A stretch of 36,613 nt of DNA, from assembly GCA_026398385.1 (NCBI GenBank), contig JAPLSZ010000301.1:1-36613 (forward strand), read 5' to 3'. The notes under the pieces are model-generated. The model saw only the letters and a program-made list of their open reading frames with translations. It made no database searches and was not told the DNA's origin. The position numbers and the translations under genes are program-made. This document shows, piece after piece, positions 9,638 through 18,376 of this stretch; the first letter of the stretch is position 1, and the number at the start of each line of letters is the position of its first letter. Source of the DNA: Kiritimatiellota bacterium (lineage in GTDB: Bacteria; Verrucomicrobiota; Kiritimatiellia; CAIQIC01).

Positions 9638-9804
9638 TCATTTCTTAACGGGGTTTGAATCAAACTCGAGGACAATGAACAGGCCGAAGCGGGCCTCCTC
9701 GAACCAGCGGGTATCGGAACGTGGGGAGACGGGCGCGTCCGCGGCGCGGTCCATGGGGGCAAGTGCGACAAGGGTTGCCAGAAGCCAACAGGGCGTTTCA
9801 ACAT
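9638..9804 (-). pseudogene. 5' stub of a second GH29-type gene (leader plus first catalytic strand joined to a short tail)
   Basis: Minus-strand translation CWLLATLVALAPMDRAADAPVSPRSDTRWFEEARFGLFIVLEFDSNPVKK*; WFEEARFGLFI is the GH29 entry motif but HWG and everything after are missing. ATG at 9804 (RBS aagaaagg) is offset by one frame. Confidence 0.7.
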
Positions 9805-9856
9805 GTGTCCTTTCTTGAGTCCATCCTAGTCAATTCCTGCCTGAGAAAGCAAGTCG

Positions 9857-9877
9857 GGGCGCAGTCTTGCTGCGCCC
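9857..9877. other. Strong 8-bp stem hairpin gggcgcag-tcttg-ctgcgccc in intergenic DNA
   Basis: Perfect inverted repeat seen in sequence; no U-tract, so terminator function is uncertain. Confidence 0.5.
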
Positions 9878-9952
9878 GCCTGCGGTATGATCTTATCACC
9901 AGCGCCGCCCCTGCGTGATTGACCCATTACGTGAAACCAGATGCTGCCAACA

Positions 9953-12502
9953 CTATGTTCCGCCTGTCGTTGCCCCGCGGGCGGGACGGGACCTCATGGT
10001 GTGTACGGCACAGCCTATTCCTTTTGCGCTGGTCTTCAGTGTGACGGTTCCCGTTTCGCCGGGCCGGCTGCGGAGGATGGCGACCGCCTTGCCGTAAAAC
10101 AGCGGATGCGTATGGTCCGCGAAGCTGTCCAGGCCGAGAGGGTCGCCGTTGCCGACCCCCGCCAGTGTGGCTGGACCTTCAACCGCGTAGGCGATCTCGT
10201 CCATCGCCAGCGGACAGACCGTGCCGTCGGCGTCGACCATTTCCACGGTGATGTAGCACAGATCGTTGCCGTCGGCCCGGAGTTCAGTCCGCGCGGGCGT
10301 CAGGCGGATGGCGGCGGGTGGGCCGGCGGTCTTCCTGGTCGCCTCGCCGATCCGCCGGCCGTCGCGATAGGCCACCGCTTTCAACTCGCCGGGCTGATAA
10401 ACGACGTCCTCCCATCGGAGGCGATAACGGTCAATCACGTCATAGTACCGGGCCGGCGCGGCGCCGCCGGCCGTCGCGGGTTTGCTCCCCGCGGGATTCC
10501 CCGGCGGCCCGGCGTGCCTTTGCTTCGAGCGTCGGCCGAGCGAGCGCCCGTTGAGGAACAACTCGGCCGAGTCGCCGTTGGTGTAAAGGAAGACGGGCAC
10601 CGCCTGGCCAACGCGGTTCGGCCAGTTCCAATGCGGCAGGATGTGCAGGGTGGTTTTCTCCGGCGCCCAGTGGCTGCGGTAAAGGTAGTCGCGATCCTTG
10701 GGGATGCCGGCCAGGTCCACGATCCCGAAATAGCTGCTGTGCGCCTCGCGTGGAAACGGCGTTGGCTCGCCCAGATAGTCGAACCCGGTCCAGACGAACT
10801 CGCCGGCCACATAACGGTCGGTCTCCATGCGCCGGAAGTCCCAGTCGGGGATGTCGCGCGGTCCGGACGCCGAGTTAAGATCGTACGAGTCGACGTATCG
10901 CTCGGGGTATTCATAGTCGATCTTGCTGGCGGGGTGCGGCAGCCTGTAGAACCCGCGCGTGCTCAAGGCCGAGGCCGACTCGCTGTAGATGATCGGCTTG
11001 TCCGGAAAACGCTCGCGCGACAGCGCATACGACCGGCCGTAGTTCCAACTGGTCACGTCCAGCGAGGCCAAGGCCTGGCCCCGGCAAACCTCCTCCGGGC
11101 GCCAATCGGCCAGCGTGACGGGCCGCGTGGGATCGAGTTGCCTGAACAACCCGGCCATAAATGCGATTTGACGGATGCCCTGCGCGCTGGTCACGGTGGA
11201 GTCCATCTCGTTGCCGATCGACCAGACGACCACGCACGGATGGTTGCGGTCACGGTGAACGAAGGCTTGCGACTGTCGCGTCATGAAGGCTTCGAACTCG
11301 CCGGAGTCCAGCAGGTCGGCCGTGGCATCCCACTTGTCGAACAACTCATTGAAAACCAGGAGCCCCAGCTCGTCACAGAGTTTCAGGAGTTCCGGAGCGG
11401 GTGCATTGTGGCTGGTGCGGATCGCGTTGGCGCCCATGTCTTGCATAATCCGCAACTGCCGCTCCATCGCCGCCGGGAAGAAGGCCGCCCCGAGTGGCCC
11501 GTGATCGTGATGCAGGTTCACGCCCTTGAGCTGGACCCGTCGGCCGTTCAGGTGGAACCCGTCGTCGGCGGTGAACTTGAACGTGCGGATGCCGAAGCTG
11601 GTGGTGGCGCGGTCGCGATCGCGGCCTTCGCAACGGAGCACGCTGCGGGCGGTGTACAGACGCGGAGTCGCAACGTCCCAGCGCAAGGGACGGGGCACCT
11701 CCAGCGTCTGTTCGAGCTCCCTCCGGCAACCGCCCAAGACGGAGACTTCGCCGGTCTGCGCGACGACGACATTTCCCTGCGGATCCTCCAACGTCGTCTC
11801 GACTTCGATCTTCCGGGGTGGATCGGGCCCTCCGTCCTCTCGCAGGACCCGCGGGGAATCGTTGACTACCACCGTTTTTACGCGAACGGCTGCGCTTTCG
11901 TCGCTGACGCTTGGCGTCGTGACACAGGTGCCCCAATGCGCCACATGCACGGGATCACAGACGGTCAGGGTGACCTTGCGATAGATGCCGGCGCCGGGAT
12001 ACCAGCGGCTATCGTGCCGCGTGGTGTCGGCCCGCACGACGACGACATTCTTCCGGCCGAACTTGATGAAGTCCGTCGCGTCGACACGAAATGACATGTA
12101 GCCGTAATCCCACTGCCCGGCCAGCCGGCCGTTGACATAGACCTGCGGGAAGGCCATGACGCCGTCGAAATCGAGGTAGACACGATCGCCCTTGTTTTCC
12201 GCCGGAAGGGTGAACGCCTTCCGATACCAACCGACACCGCGCCACGGCAATTTGCCTTGACTGCCATCCGCCTTCGGATCGAAAGGCCCCCCGATCGCCC
12301 AGTCATGCGGCAGAGCGACGGTTTGCCAGGATGAATCGTCGAAGTCCGGCTCGACGGCCTGAGCGTGATCACCCAAAGAAAACCGCCAGCCAAAGTTGAA
12401 GTCCTCGTCCGTCCGCAAGGCGTGGGCGCCGCACGGCAGGGCGATCAGCACCAGCGACAGAAGTTCCCGGATGCAGGCCCTGCGCTTATGTCTGGTGTGC
12501 AT
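9953..12502 (-). CDS. GH2 family beta-galactosidase
   Basis: LPHDWAIGGPF, GVGWYRKAFTLPAENKGDRVYLDFDGVM, SRWYPGAGIYRKVTL, KGVNLHHDHGPLGAAF, IRTSHNAPAPELL, WSIGNEMD, YSESAS. Confidence 0.92.
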   Translation of the reverse strand: MHTRHKRRACIRELLSLVLIALPCGAHALRTDEDFNFGWRFSLGDHAQAVEPDFDDSSWQTVALPHDWAIGGPFDPKADGSQGKLPWRGVGWYRKAFTLPAENKGDRVYLDFDGVMAFPQVYVNGRLAGQWDYGYMSFRVDATDFIKFGRKNVVVVRADTTRHDSRWYPGAGIYRKVTLTVCDPVHVAHWGTCVTTPSVSDESAAVRVKTVVVNDSPRVLREDGGPDPPRKIEVETTLEDPQGNVVVAQTGEVSVLGGCRRELEQTLEVPRPLRWDVATPRLYTARSVLRCEGRDRDRATTSFGIRTFKFTADDGFHLNGRRVQLKGVNLHHDHGPLGAAFFPAAMERQLRIMQDMGANAIRTSHNAPAPELLKLCDELGLLVFNELFDKWDATADLLDSGEFEAFMTRQSQAFVHRDRNHPCVVVWSIGNEMDSTVTSAQGIRQIAFMAGLFRQLDPTRPVTLADWRPEEVCRGQALASLDVTSWNYGRSYALSRERFPDKPIIYSESASALSTRGFYRLPHPASKIDYEYPERYVDSYDLNSASGPRDIPDWDFRRMETDRYVAGEFVWTGFDYLGEPTPFPREAHSSYFGIVDLAGIPKDRDYLYRSHWAPEKTTLHILPHWNWPNRVGQAVPVFLYTNGDSAELFLNGRSLGRRSKQRHAGPPGNPAGSKPATAGGAAPARYYDVIDRYRLRWEDVVYQPGELKAVAYRDGRRIGEATRKTAGPPAAIRLTPARTELRADGNDLCYITVEMVDADGTVCPLAMDEIAYAVEGPATLAGVGNGDPLGLDSFADHTHPLFYGKAVAILRSRPGETGTVTLKTSAKGIGCAVHTMRSRPARGATTGGT

Positions 12503-12541
12503 GTTCCCGTTTCATAACGCAGCTTGTTACGGAACGCCTCG

Positions 12542-14386
12542 TTATGGGCTTTCTTTTCCCGTTTTAAGATACACGACGAACCCGCCGCGGTCGGCGGTCT
12601 GGAGTGCGAGCGTGTCGGACGCCGTCACAGCCCGCGCGCGCTGCGCCGCCTTTTGACCCGACGGCTCGTCCTGGAAGATCGTCGCCGCATACGGGGTTCT
12701 GCGCTCCAGGAAATCGAGCGGGAGTTGGATCTCCCGCGCCTGCGCGGTCAGACAGCCCACGAACCATTCCCGCCCCTTGCGGCGGGCGATGACCGTATGC
12801 GACCCCGGATAGCCGGCGATGAATTTGGTTTCATCCCAGGCGGCGGGCACCTTGCTCAAAAACTCCTTCGCGGGATGGGCCCGATAGACTTGGTGCTGGC
12901 CGGCGAAGATGAGGAGTCCCGACTCGAACACGACGCTGGTGGCGAGCTGATAGGCGTCGGTCTTGCCGTCCTTGCCGAACAAGGTCGGCGACCAATCGAC
13001 GGAACCCAGCGGGTTACGGATGTAGGCGATGCAATTGTCGTGCTGCGGGCTGGGATCCGATTCCTGCCCCTTGATCGCTTCGGTTCCTAACAGGTGGGGC
13101 CAGCGCCGCCGCTCGCCCGTGGGGATCGCGCAGCCGTGGAAGACCAGCTGGATCTTGTGTTTCGCGGCGATGCGGCAGATCCGGTCGCGCACCTGCAGAC
13201 CCCACTGGGTGTCCTCGGAGTCGGCCGTCGTGTCCTTGCCGCCGGGCAGTTTGTCGAAGAAGTCGATCTTCGAGCCGCGCAGGCCGGCTTCGGCGTAGTA
13301 GCCGAAGAGTTTTTCGATCGCCTCCTCTTCCTGCAGCTTCGGCGTGTATTCCCATGCGAAGAGGCCCCTACCCTTGCTGCGGGCATAAGCCGTCGCCGCC
13401 GGCGGATCTTTCACGTATTTCCTCCAGCCGCCATCGACCAGGTGATATTCCCAGCCCATGTCCGCGTCGAAGTCGAGCCAGCCCTTCCAGTTCTCCTTGT
13501 CGCCCGCGATATAGTCCCAGCTCGAACGGCCCGGCTGGATCCAGTCGGCATGGATCAGTTCCGGTTCCGTCGGCGGATTCAGATTCTCAAAGAGCGTCTG
13601 CTCGACGATCTTCGAAAGATCGTCCGGCGCGATGACCGCCACCCGCCATGGTGAGGCGAAGGGCCGCGTGGTCTTGATCGGCTCTTTCTGGTCGATGGGG
13701 AACGTGAATTTCAACAGGTGCGACTGCCGGTCCGCCCGGGTCAGATGCGGGATGCAATAGTCGCCATACGTCGCCGCCTGGGCGAGCAAAACCCAATGTT
13801 TCGATTCCTTGAGTTCGCACAGCAGGGCCAGGGAAAAGGCCGCCGCCTGGTCGAGCCTGCCCAGGGCGTTCTCGTAGCCATATTGGTTCGGGTGGGTCTG
13901 CCCCCAATAGACCGGCTGGCCCGCGACGTTCAGCGCGGTCGCTTCCTCCAGGATCTGGATTTCGCCCGTGCCGGGGATGGCATAACGGAAGGCGATTCCG
14001 TCGTCGTAGGCCCGGAAGATGACGTTGAGCTTGTGGCCGTCTTTCTCCAGCGCGAGAGTCAGCTCGTTCGCCTTATTGCGATACGTGGATACTTTCCCCT
14101 GCGGAAGCGTATACGTCTCATCGATTTTCGCTGGCGCGATGTTCAGGAGCTTCAGGCCGTCGGTGAATTTGACCTGATCGGTCAGCAGGCCAAGCGGGCT
14201 CTCCGCAAAGATGGCCGTTCCGCCGCTCGCCACCCGCCAAGTGAGCGTGCCGGCCGTTGCGTCGAAGGTGATGGTCGCCTTGATGTTCCCGTTCGGCGAG
14301 GCGAGCTCGTACGCTTTCGCGGCGGGCCCGCTGGCGCTGCCGAGCAGGCAGGCGGCGAGGAGGATACGGCAGGCTAGGTGTTTCAT
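12542..14386 (-). CDS. GH97 family glycoside hydrolase (alpha-galactosidase/alpha-glucosidase)
   Basis: ELASPNGNIKATITFD N-terminus, YDDGIAFRYAIPG, GWEYHLVDGGW, GLRGSKIDFFD, LVFHGCAIPTGERRRWPHLLGTEAIKGQE, FIAGYPGSHTVIARRKGREWFVG. Confidence 0.92.
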   Translation of the reverse strand: MKHLACRILLAACLLGSASGPAAKAYELASPNGNIKATITFDATAGTLTWRVASGGTAIFAESPLGLLTDQVKFTDGLKLLNIAPAKIDETYTLPQGKVSTYRNKANELTLALEKDGHKLNVIFRAYDDGIAFRYAIPGTGEIQILEEATALNVAGQPVYWGQTHPNQYGYENALGRLDQAAAFSLALLCELKESKHWVLLAQAATYGDYCIPHLTRADRQSHLLKFTFPIDQKEPIKTTRPFASPWRVAVIAPDDLSKIVEQTLFENLNPPTEPELIHADWIQPGRSSWDYIAGDKENWKGWLDFDADMGWEYHLVDGGWRKYVKDPPAATAYARSKGRGLFAWEYTPKLQEEEAIEKLFGYYAEAGLRGSKIDFFDKLPGGKDTTADSEDTQWGLQVRDRICRIAAKHKIQLVFHGCAIPTGERRRWPHLLGTEAIKGQESDPSPQHDNCIAYIRNPLGSVDWSPTLFGKDGKTDAYQLATSVVFESGLLIFAGQHQVYRAHPAKEFLSKVPAAWDETKFIAGYPGSHTVIARRKGREWFVGCLTAQAREIQLPLDFLERRTPYAATIFQDEPSGQKAAQRARAVTASDTLALQTADRGGFVVYLKTGKESP

Positions 14387-14400
14387 GGCTGGTTTCCTTA
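14333..14400 (-). repeat. Leader cassette C, copy 2 (GH97 RBS and signal peptide)
   Basis: ctgccgagcaggcaggcggcgaggaggatacggcaggctaggtgtttcatggctggtttcctt. Confidence 0.85.
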
Positions 14401-14433
14401 TGGCTGATCATTCTTTGAAAGAGTGCGTTTCCG

Positions 14434-16704
14434 TTATTGGTCATTGGTCACGGCGATCAGTGTCACCGCAGCGCTGTCAAAGCGGCGGGAGAAGATCAGG
14501 GGCACCCCTTTGGCCATCCACTCGCTTCCGGATTGGACCAATTTGGCGGACGGATCCAGCCGCGGCTGGTCGTCGCCGGGCGGCAGATTGATTTCCGCCA
14601 CGCGGTAGTGGCGCGCCGGGTCAAGACCGGCAACCGGACTGGAGCACTTCGCAGGCTGATGCATGGCCCCTGTCTGGAACGCCAGGAGCAGGGCGCGGTT
14701 CTGGTCTGCGGACACATCATTCAGCGAGGGAGTTGGCGAAGTGAACGGGCTCTGATGGCGGTATTGGTCGCCGAACTGGACAATCTCACGGATGCTCTTG
14801 TAGGCGGCAATGCCCACCTTGGCCGCCGCCAGATAATTCGCTTCCGCTTTGCGCGGATCGACCTCCATGCCCAGTTGTCCCATCATGGCCACATCGAAAC
14901 GGTATTTTGGCGGAAACTCATTGCCGCCGGCATGCGTGACATGGCAGGTGATGGCCATCGGCGGCAAGCAGGTGGAGAAATTCCAGATCGCCCCGAGGCG
15001 GTAAGCGGGGTTGGTGTTGTCGCTCGGCCAGAAGGTGTGGCTGTATTTCATGATTCCCAGATCCGCGCGGGCGCCGCCGGAGGCGCAGGCCTGGAAATCC
15101 ACCTGCGGATAGGCGGTGACCAGCTTCTGGAGCACGCCGTAGAGTCCCGCCATGTACCGGTTCAGCATTTCGCCCTGCCTATCAGGTCCGAGGAAAGGCG
15201 AATACGGGTTGTTGATGCTGGAGTTGGCATCCCATTTGACAAAGCGGATCCCGGGATGGGCGGCGAGGATGTCGGCCACGGCATGATAGGCGAAATCCTG
15301 CACGTCAGGATTGGCCATATCCAGCACCGCCTGGCTGCGCCGGAGCACGAGTTCGCGTCCCGGAACGCGCATCACCCACTCCGGGTGTTTTTTGAAAAGT
15401 TCGCTTCGCGGATTCACCATTTCCGGCTCGAACCAGAGGCCAAAGGCAATGTTGTTGGCCTTGCCCGCCTTGATCAGCGGTTCAAGTCCGTTAGGGAACC
15501 GCTGCTTGTTGACCTGCCAGTCGCCCAGCCCGCCCGTGTCGTCCCAGCGTGCATGGCCGTCATTGCCGAACCACCCGTCGTCCATGACATACAGTTCGAT
15601 GCCAAGCTCGGCGCTCAGCTTCATCATTTCCAGCACCGACTTCTCCGAGACGTTCATGCCGCAGCCTTCCCACGAGTTGTTATCCACCAGGCGCAGGCGG
15701 TTGGCGTCGCGGATGCCGTAACGGCGGATCCAGCGGTGGAAATTGCGGCTCGCGGGTCCTTTGCCGGCCGCACTGTAGGAATAAACCAGGGCGGGCGAGG
15801 CGATGGATTTCCCGGGATCGACAGGTACCGGCCGCGGCTGGTTCACGCCACAGGAAACTTCCACGCCGCCGGATTCGTGGAGCTCGAAGGCAAAGCGCGC
15901 ACTGCCCGTCCACGCCAGCGCCGCGACGAGGCATGGCACGTTTTGATCCTCTTCCGGGAACCCTCCGAATCCGAGCGCAAAGAAGGGTTCCGGTCCCGAG
16001 ATATGGCGGTTGCCCTGGCGGGTTTCCAGCATGCGGATGCCCCGGGCAAGTTTTTCGCGCACCGGTCGTTCGGCTTCGCTGCTCTCGCGGCAATCAAACC
16101 ATTCCAGATGCGTGTTGTCAGCCGTCTGGAAGAATGCGGAATCCAGCCGCTGCACGAAGACGGTCTGGTCCATGTTGTTGGACAGCGTCGTCCACTGTTC
16201 AAGGATGCTCTCGTCCCGGTAGGCGCGGACATGCAGCTCGACGCGCAGACGGTTTACGGAATCGCGCATGACCACCGTGGCGTGTTCGACGCCGGGGGAT
16301 TCCCGGGCGACCGAGTGGGCGTCGTAAACCAGTTGAGGGAAATTGTCGCCGTTGGGCAACAAGACGGAGACCGGGCCGCTATACCGTTGATCGCGAACGC
16401 CCTCGGGAGTGATCGTTCTCACGGGAAAGACCTGCCCGTGGACCGGGACCTCCCGGCCCTCCGCATTCTTCATCGCGCACACCAACGCACCGTCCTTGGC
16501 CACCGCATAATCCATACGGAAGGTTTTCGTGGCCAGGCGGAAAGTGACGCCGGCGGGTTCGGCGCAGCAGGCCGGCCATGCCGCCGCGCTGAGCAACAAT
16601 CCGGCTCCCATGGGAAGCGCCAGGGATGCGAGGAGGGTTCTTGTCGTTAGTATTCCTTTGCGGAAAGGAATCCGTTGGAGTAATGCGCTGAGTTTGGCTT
16701 TCAT
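14434..16704 (-). CDS. GH36 alpha-galactosidase
   Basis: WEGCGMNVSEKSVLEMMKLSAELGIELYVMDDGWFG, FGLWFEPEMVNPRSELFKKHPEWV, FVKWDANSSI, CASGGARADLGIMKYSHTFWPSDNTN. Confidence 0.92.
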   Translation of the reverse strand: MKAKLSALLQRIPFRKGILTTRTLLASLALPMGAGLLLSAAAWPACCAEPAGVTFRLATKTFRMDYAVAKDGALVCAMKNAEGREVPVHGQVFPVRTITPEGVRDQRYSGPVSVLLPNGDNFPQLVYDAHSVARESPGVEHATVVMRDSVNRLRVELHVRAYRDESILEQWTTLSNNMDQTVFVQRLDSAFFQTADNTHLEWFDCRESSEAERPVREKLARGIRMLETRQGNRHISGPEPFFALGFGGFPEEDQNVPCLVAALAWTGSARFAFELHESGGVEVSCGVNQPRPVPVDPGKSIASPALVYSYSAAGKGPASRNFHRWIRRYGIRDANRLRLVDNNSWEGCGMNVSEKSVLEMMKLSAELGIELYVMDDGWFGNDGHARWDDTGGLGDWQVNKQRFPNGLEPLIKAGKANNIAFGLWFEPEMVNPRSELFKKHPEWVMRVPGRELVLRRSQAVLDMANPDVQDFAYHAVADILAAHPGIRFVKWDANSSINNPYSPFLGPDRQGEMLNRYMAGLYGVLQKLVTAYPQVDFQACASGGARADLGIMKYSHTFWPSDNTNPAYRLGAIWNFSTCLPPMAITCHVTHAGGNEFPPKYRFDVAMMGQLGMEVDPRKAEANYLAAAKVGIAAYKSIREIVQFGDQYRHQSPFTSPTPSLNDVSADQNRALLLAFQTGAMHQPAKCSSPVAGLDPARHYRVAEINLPPGDDQPRLDPSAKLVQSGSEWMAKGVPLIFSRRFDSAAVTLIAVTNDQ

Positions 16705-16893
16705 GTGTTGTTCCTATTGTCTGACTTGGAATGAGCGGCGCAGCGCGCTGGTGTCTTTTCTGTCCCCGGGTGCGCGCCGCCACCCGCGGGCGTAATGCAG
16801 AACTCCCGGAAGACCTTGGCGGCCCCTGCGGTGGTCAACCGGGAGAAGGCGGCGGTGAGAATACAGGCGACAAGGAGAAGCAGGTGTTTTCAT
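16701..16893 (-). pseudogene. 5' stub of a beta-helix-type secreted protein (leader and first residues only)
   Basis: With one A removed from atgaaaAcac the frame reads KHLLLLVACILTAAFSRLTTAGAAKVFREFCITPAGGGAHPGTEKTPARCAAHSKSDNRNNT*, similar to the xxYVSPxGNDxNPGTxxxPF entry of beta-helix proteins; its stop overlaps the GH36 ATG (ATGA). Confidence 0.5.
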
Positions 16894-16901
16894 GATGGTA
16901 T

Positions 16902-18323
16902 TCATGGTGAGGTTGCGCGGGGAGCGAACGGCGCTGTGAAAGCATATTGGCCGGACCCGACTTCGTAGATCGCCGCGTTTTTTACGGTGCGGAGGAACTT
17001 CACGTCCTTGGCTTCGGCAACAGGCCGGCCTGATTCCGTGACGGCGTCAGGCTGCGTGGTCGGCACATGGATCGTGGCGGTGGTGTTGGCGGGGATGGTG
17101 ATATCCAATTTCAATTTATCGCCTTCGAGCCGCCAATTGCTGATGATCCGCCCGTGGCTCGAGTCGTAGCCGCACTTGACCCAGGTCAGATCGCCGACGA
17201 TCGCAGGCTTGATGAGGATCTTCTTGAAGCCGGGTCCCGTTTCATCGGGGCGGATGCCGGCCAGGCCCTGATTGATGCGGTTCGGGGGGCAGGACTGTGC
17301 CGTGACCGCGCCGCCGGGTGCGGCAATCTCCTCCACCGGCAACCACGCCCCTGTCTTGCATCCGACCTCATTCCAGCCCGCGATCTCCTTGCGGGCATCC
17401 ATCGATTCGCCGCCCATATTGTTCCACCCCCATGGACCGCGCAAAGCATGGGTGCTGGTCATGCTGGTCCAGGTGCGGTCGGTCCCCACCACCACCCGCT
17501 GCCCGCCGACGAACATTTCGAGTTGAACCCGGCCGACCGCCCCGTCCTTGGCCCAGCCTCTGCCGAGCCACAGGCCAACGCAGTTGGGGCCGGCACGGAG
17601 CAGCTTGACGATGTCACCCGTGGTGTAAAACGAGCGCTTCTTGTCTTGCGACACCGCCGGAGCGAGCACGTCGTCGCCCACCTTTTTCCCGTTCACATAC
17701 AATTCGTAATAGCCTTTCACATTCACGAAGGCCAACGCCCGCTCGGGCGCTGCCGCAAGCGTGAACTCCTTGCGTATCCAGGGCGCGGTCTCCGTGCCCG
17801 CAGGCTTGACCCACTTCGCCTGCCAGCCTGCCTCGGCGAAGCCTGGCGAAGCCGGGTCCTCGGGTTTGAGCAGACCCATGGACCAAGAGGCCGGTTTGCT
17901 CCAAGCCGACCTCTTTCCATCTTTGTCCCACACGCGCACCTTCCAGTGGCAGATCATCAGCGATTCCAGCGGTTTGCCTGCCCTGAGCGAAGTCGAAGGG
18001 CCAGCATACTCCAACTGAATGCTCTGCTCCGATGCCGTCTTCCCGCTGTCCCACAAGTCGCCCTGATCTTTGGCTAACAGTTCCGACGTCGAGGCCACCA
18101 GCACCTGATAGGCGGTTTGCTTCTGACCCCTGGCGCCTGACTTCTGTCCCATCGCTTCGATCACCCAACTCAGCCGCGGTTTCTCCACGTCTAGGCCGCG
18201 CGGATCGGTGCGGTATTCGCACCGCAGGCCTGTCAGGTTGACAGCGGAACCTTTCGGTTCATCCCCGGCCAAAACATGGCCGCAGCCCAGCAGCGCCAGT
18301 CCTAACATCAGCTTCTTGGTCAT
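16902..18323 (-). CDS. GH78 alpha-L-rhamnosidase-like protein lacking the catalytic barrel
   Basis: N-terminal part (LRCEYRTDPRGLDVEKPRLSWVIE, WVKPAGTETAPWIRKEFTL, GYYELYVNGKKVGDDVLAPAVS) joined directly to the GH78 C-terminal part (GIRPDETGPGFKKILIKPAIVGDLTWVKCGYDSSHGRIISNWRLEGDKLKLDITIPANTTATIHVPT). Confidence 0.85.
   Translation of the reverse strand: MTKKLMLGLALLGCGHVLAGDEPKGSAVNLTGLRCEYRTDPRGLDVEKPRLSWVIEAMGQKSGARGQKQTAYQVLVASTSELLAKDQGDLWDSGKTASEQSIQLEYAGPSTSLRAGKPLESLMICHWKVRVWDKDGKRSAWSKPASWSMGLLKPEDPASPGFAEAGWQAKWVKPAGTETAPWIRKEFTLAAAPERALAFVNVKGYYELYVNGKKVGDDVLAPAVSQDKKRSFYTTGDIVKLLRAGPNCVGLWLGRGWAKDGAVGRVQLEMFVGGQRVVVGTDRTWTSMTSTHALRGPWGWNNMGGESMDARKEIAGWNEVGCKTGAWLPVEEIAAPGGAVTAQSCPPNRINQGLAGIRPDETGPGFKKILIKPAIVGDLTWVKCGYDSSHGRIISNWRLEGDKLKLDITIPANTTATIHVPTTQPDAVTESGRPVAEAKDVKFLRTVKNAAIYEVGSGQYAFTAPFAPRATSP
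17981..18000. repeat. Short interspersed sequence ccctgagcgaagtcgaaggg inside the GH78-like ORF
   Basis: Encodes PSTSLRAG between YAG and KPL; flanked by gctggc/gcaggc. Confidence 0.7.
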
Positions 18324-18341
18324 TGAATACGCTCTCTCGTT
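18263..18341 (-). repeat. Leader cassette B, copy 1 (GH78-like gene start)
   Basis: About 69/79 identical to 21645-21723 by eye, including gcccagcagcgccagtcctaacatcag; MTKKLMLGLALLGCGHVLAG. Confidence 0.88.
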
Positions 18342-18376
18342 TGAATGTTGTCGTTAAGTCTTTTCATGTGCTTGGT

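Noticed and set aside
9941-12094. 717-aa plus-strand ORF opposite GH2
   Set aside because: GC-rich antisense shadow of a clear GH2 gene; low-complexity Arg/Gly/Val-rich translation with no recognisable motif.
14437-16650. 737-aa plus-strand ORF opposite GH36
   Set aside because: Antisense shadow frame exactly opposite a conserved GH36; no family motif.
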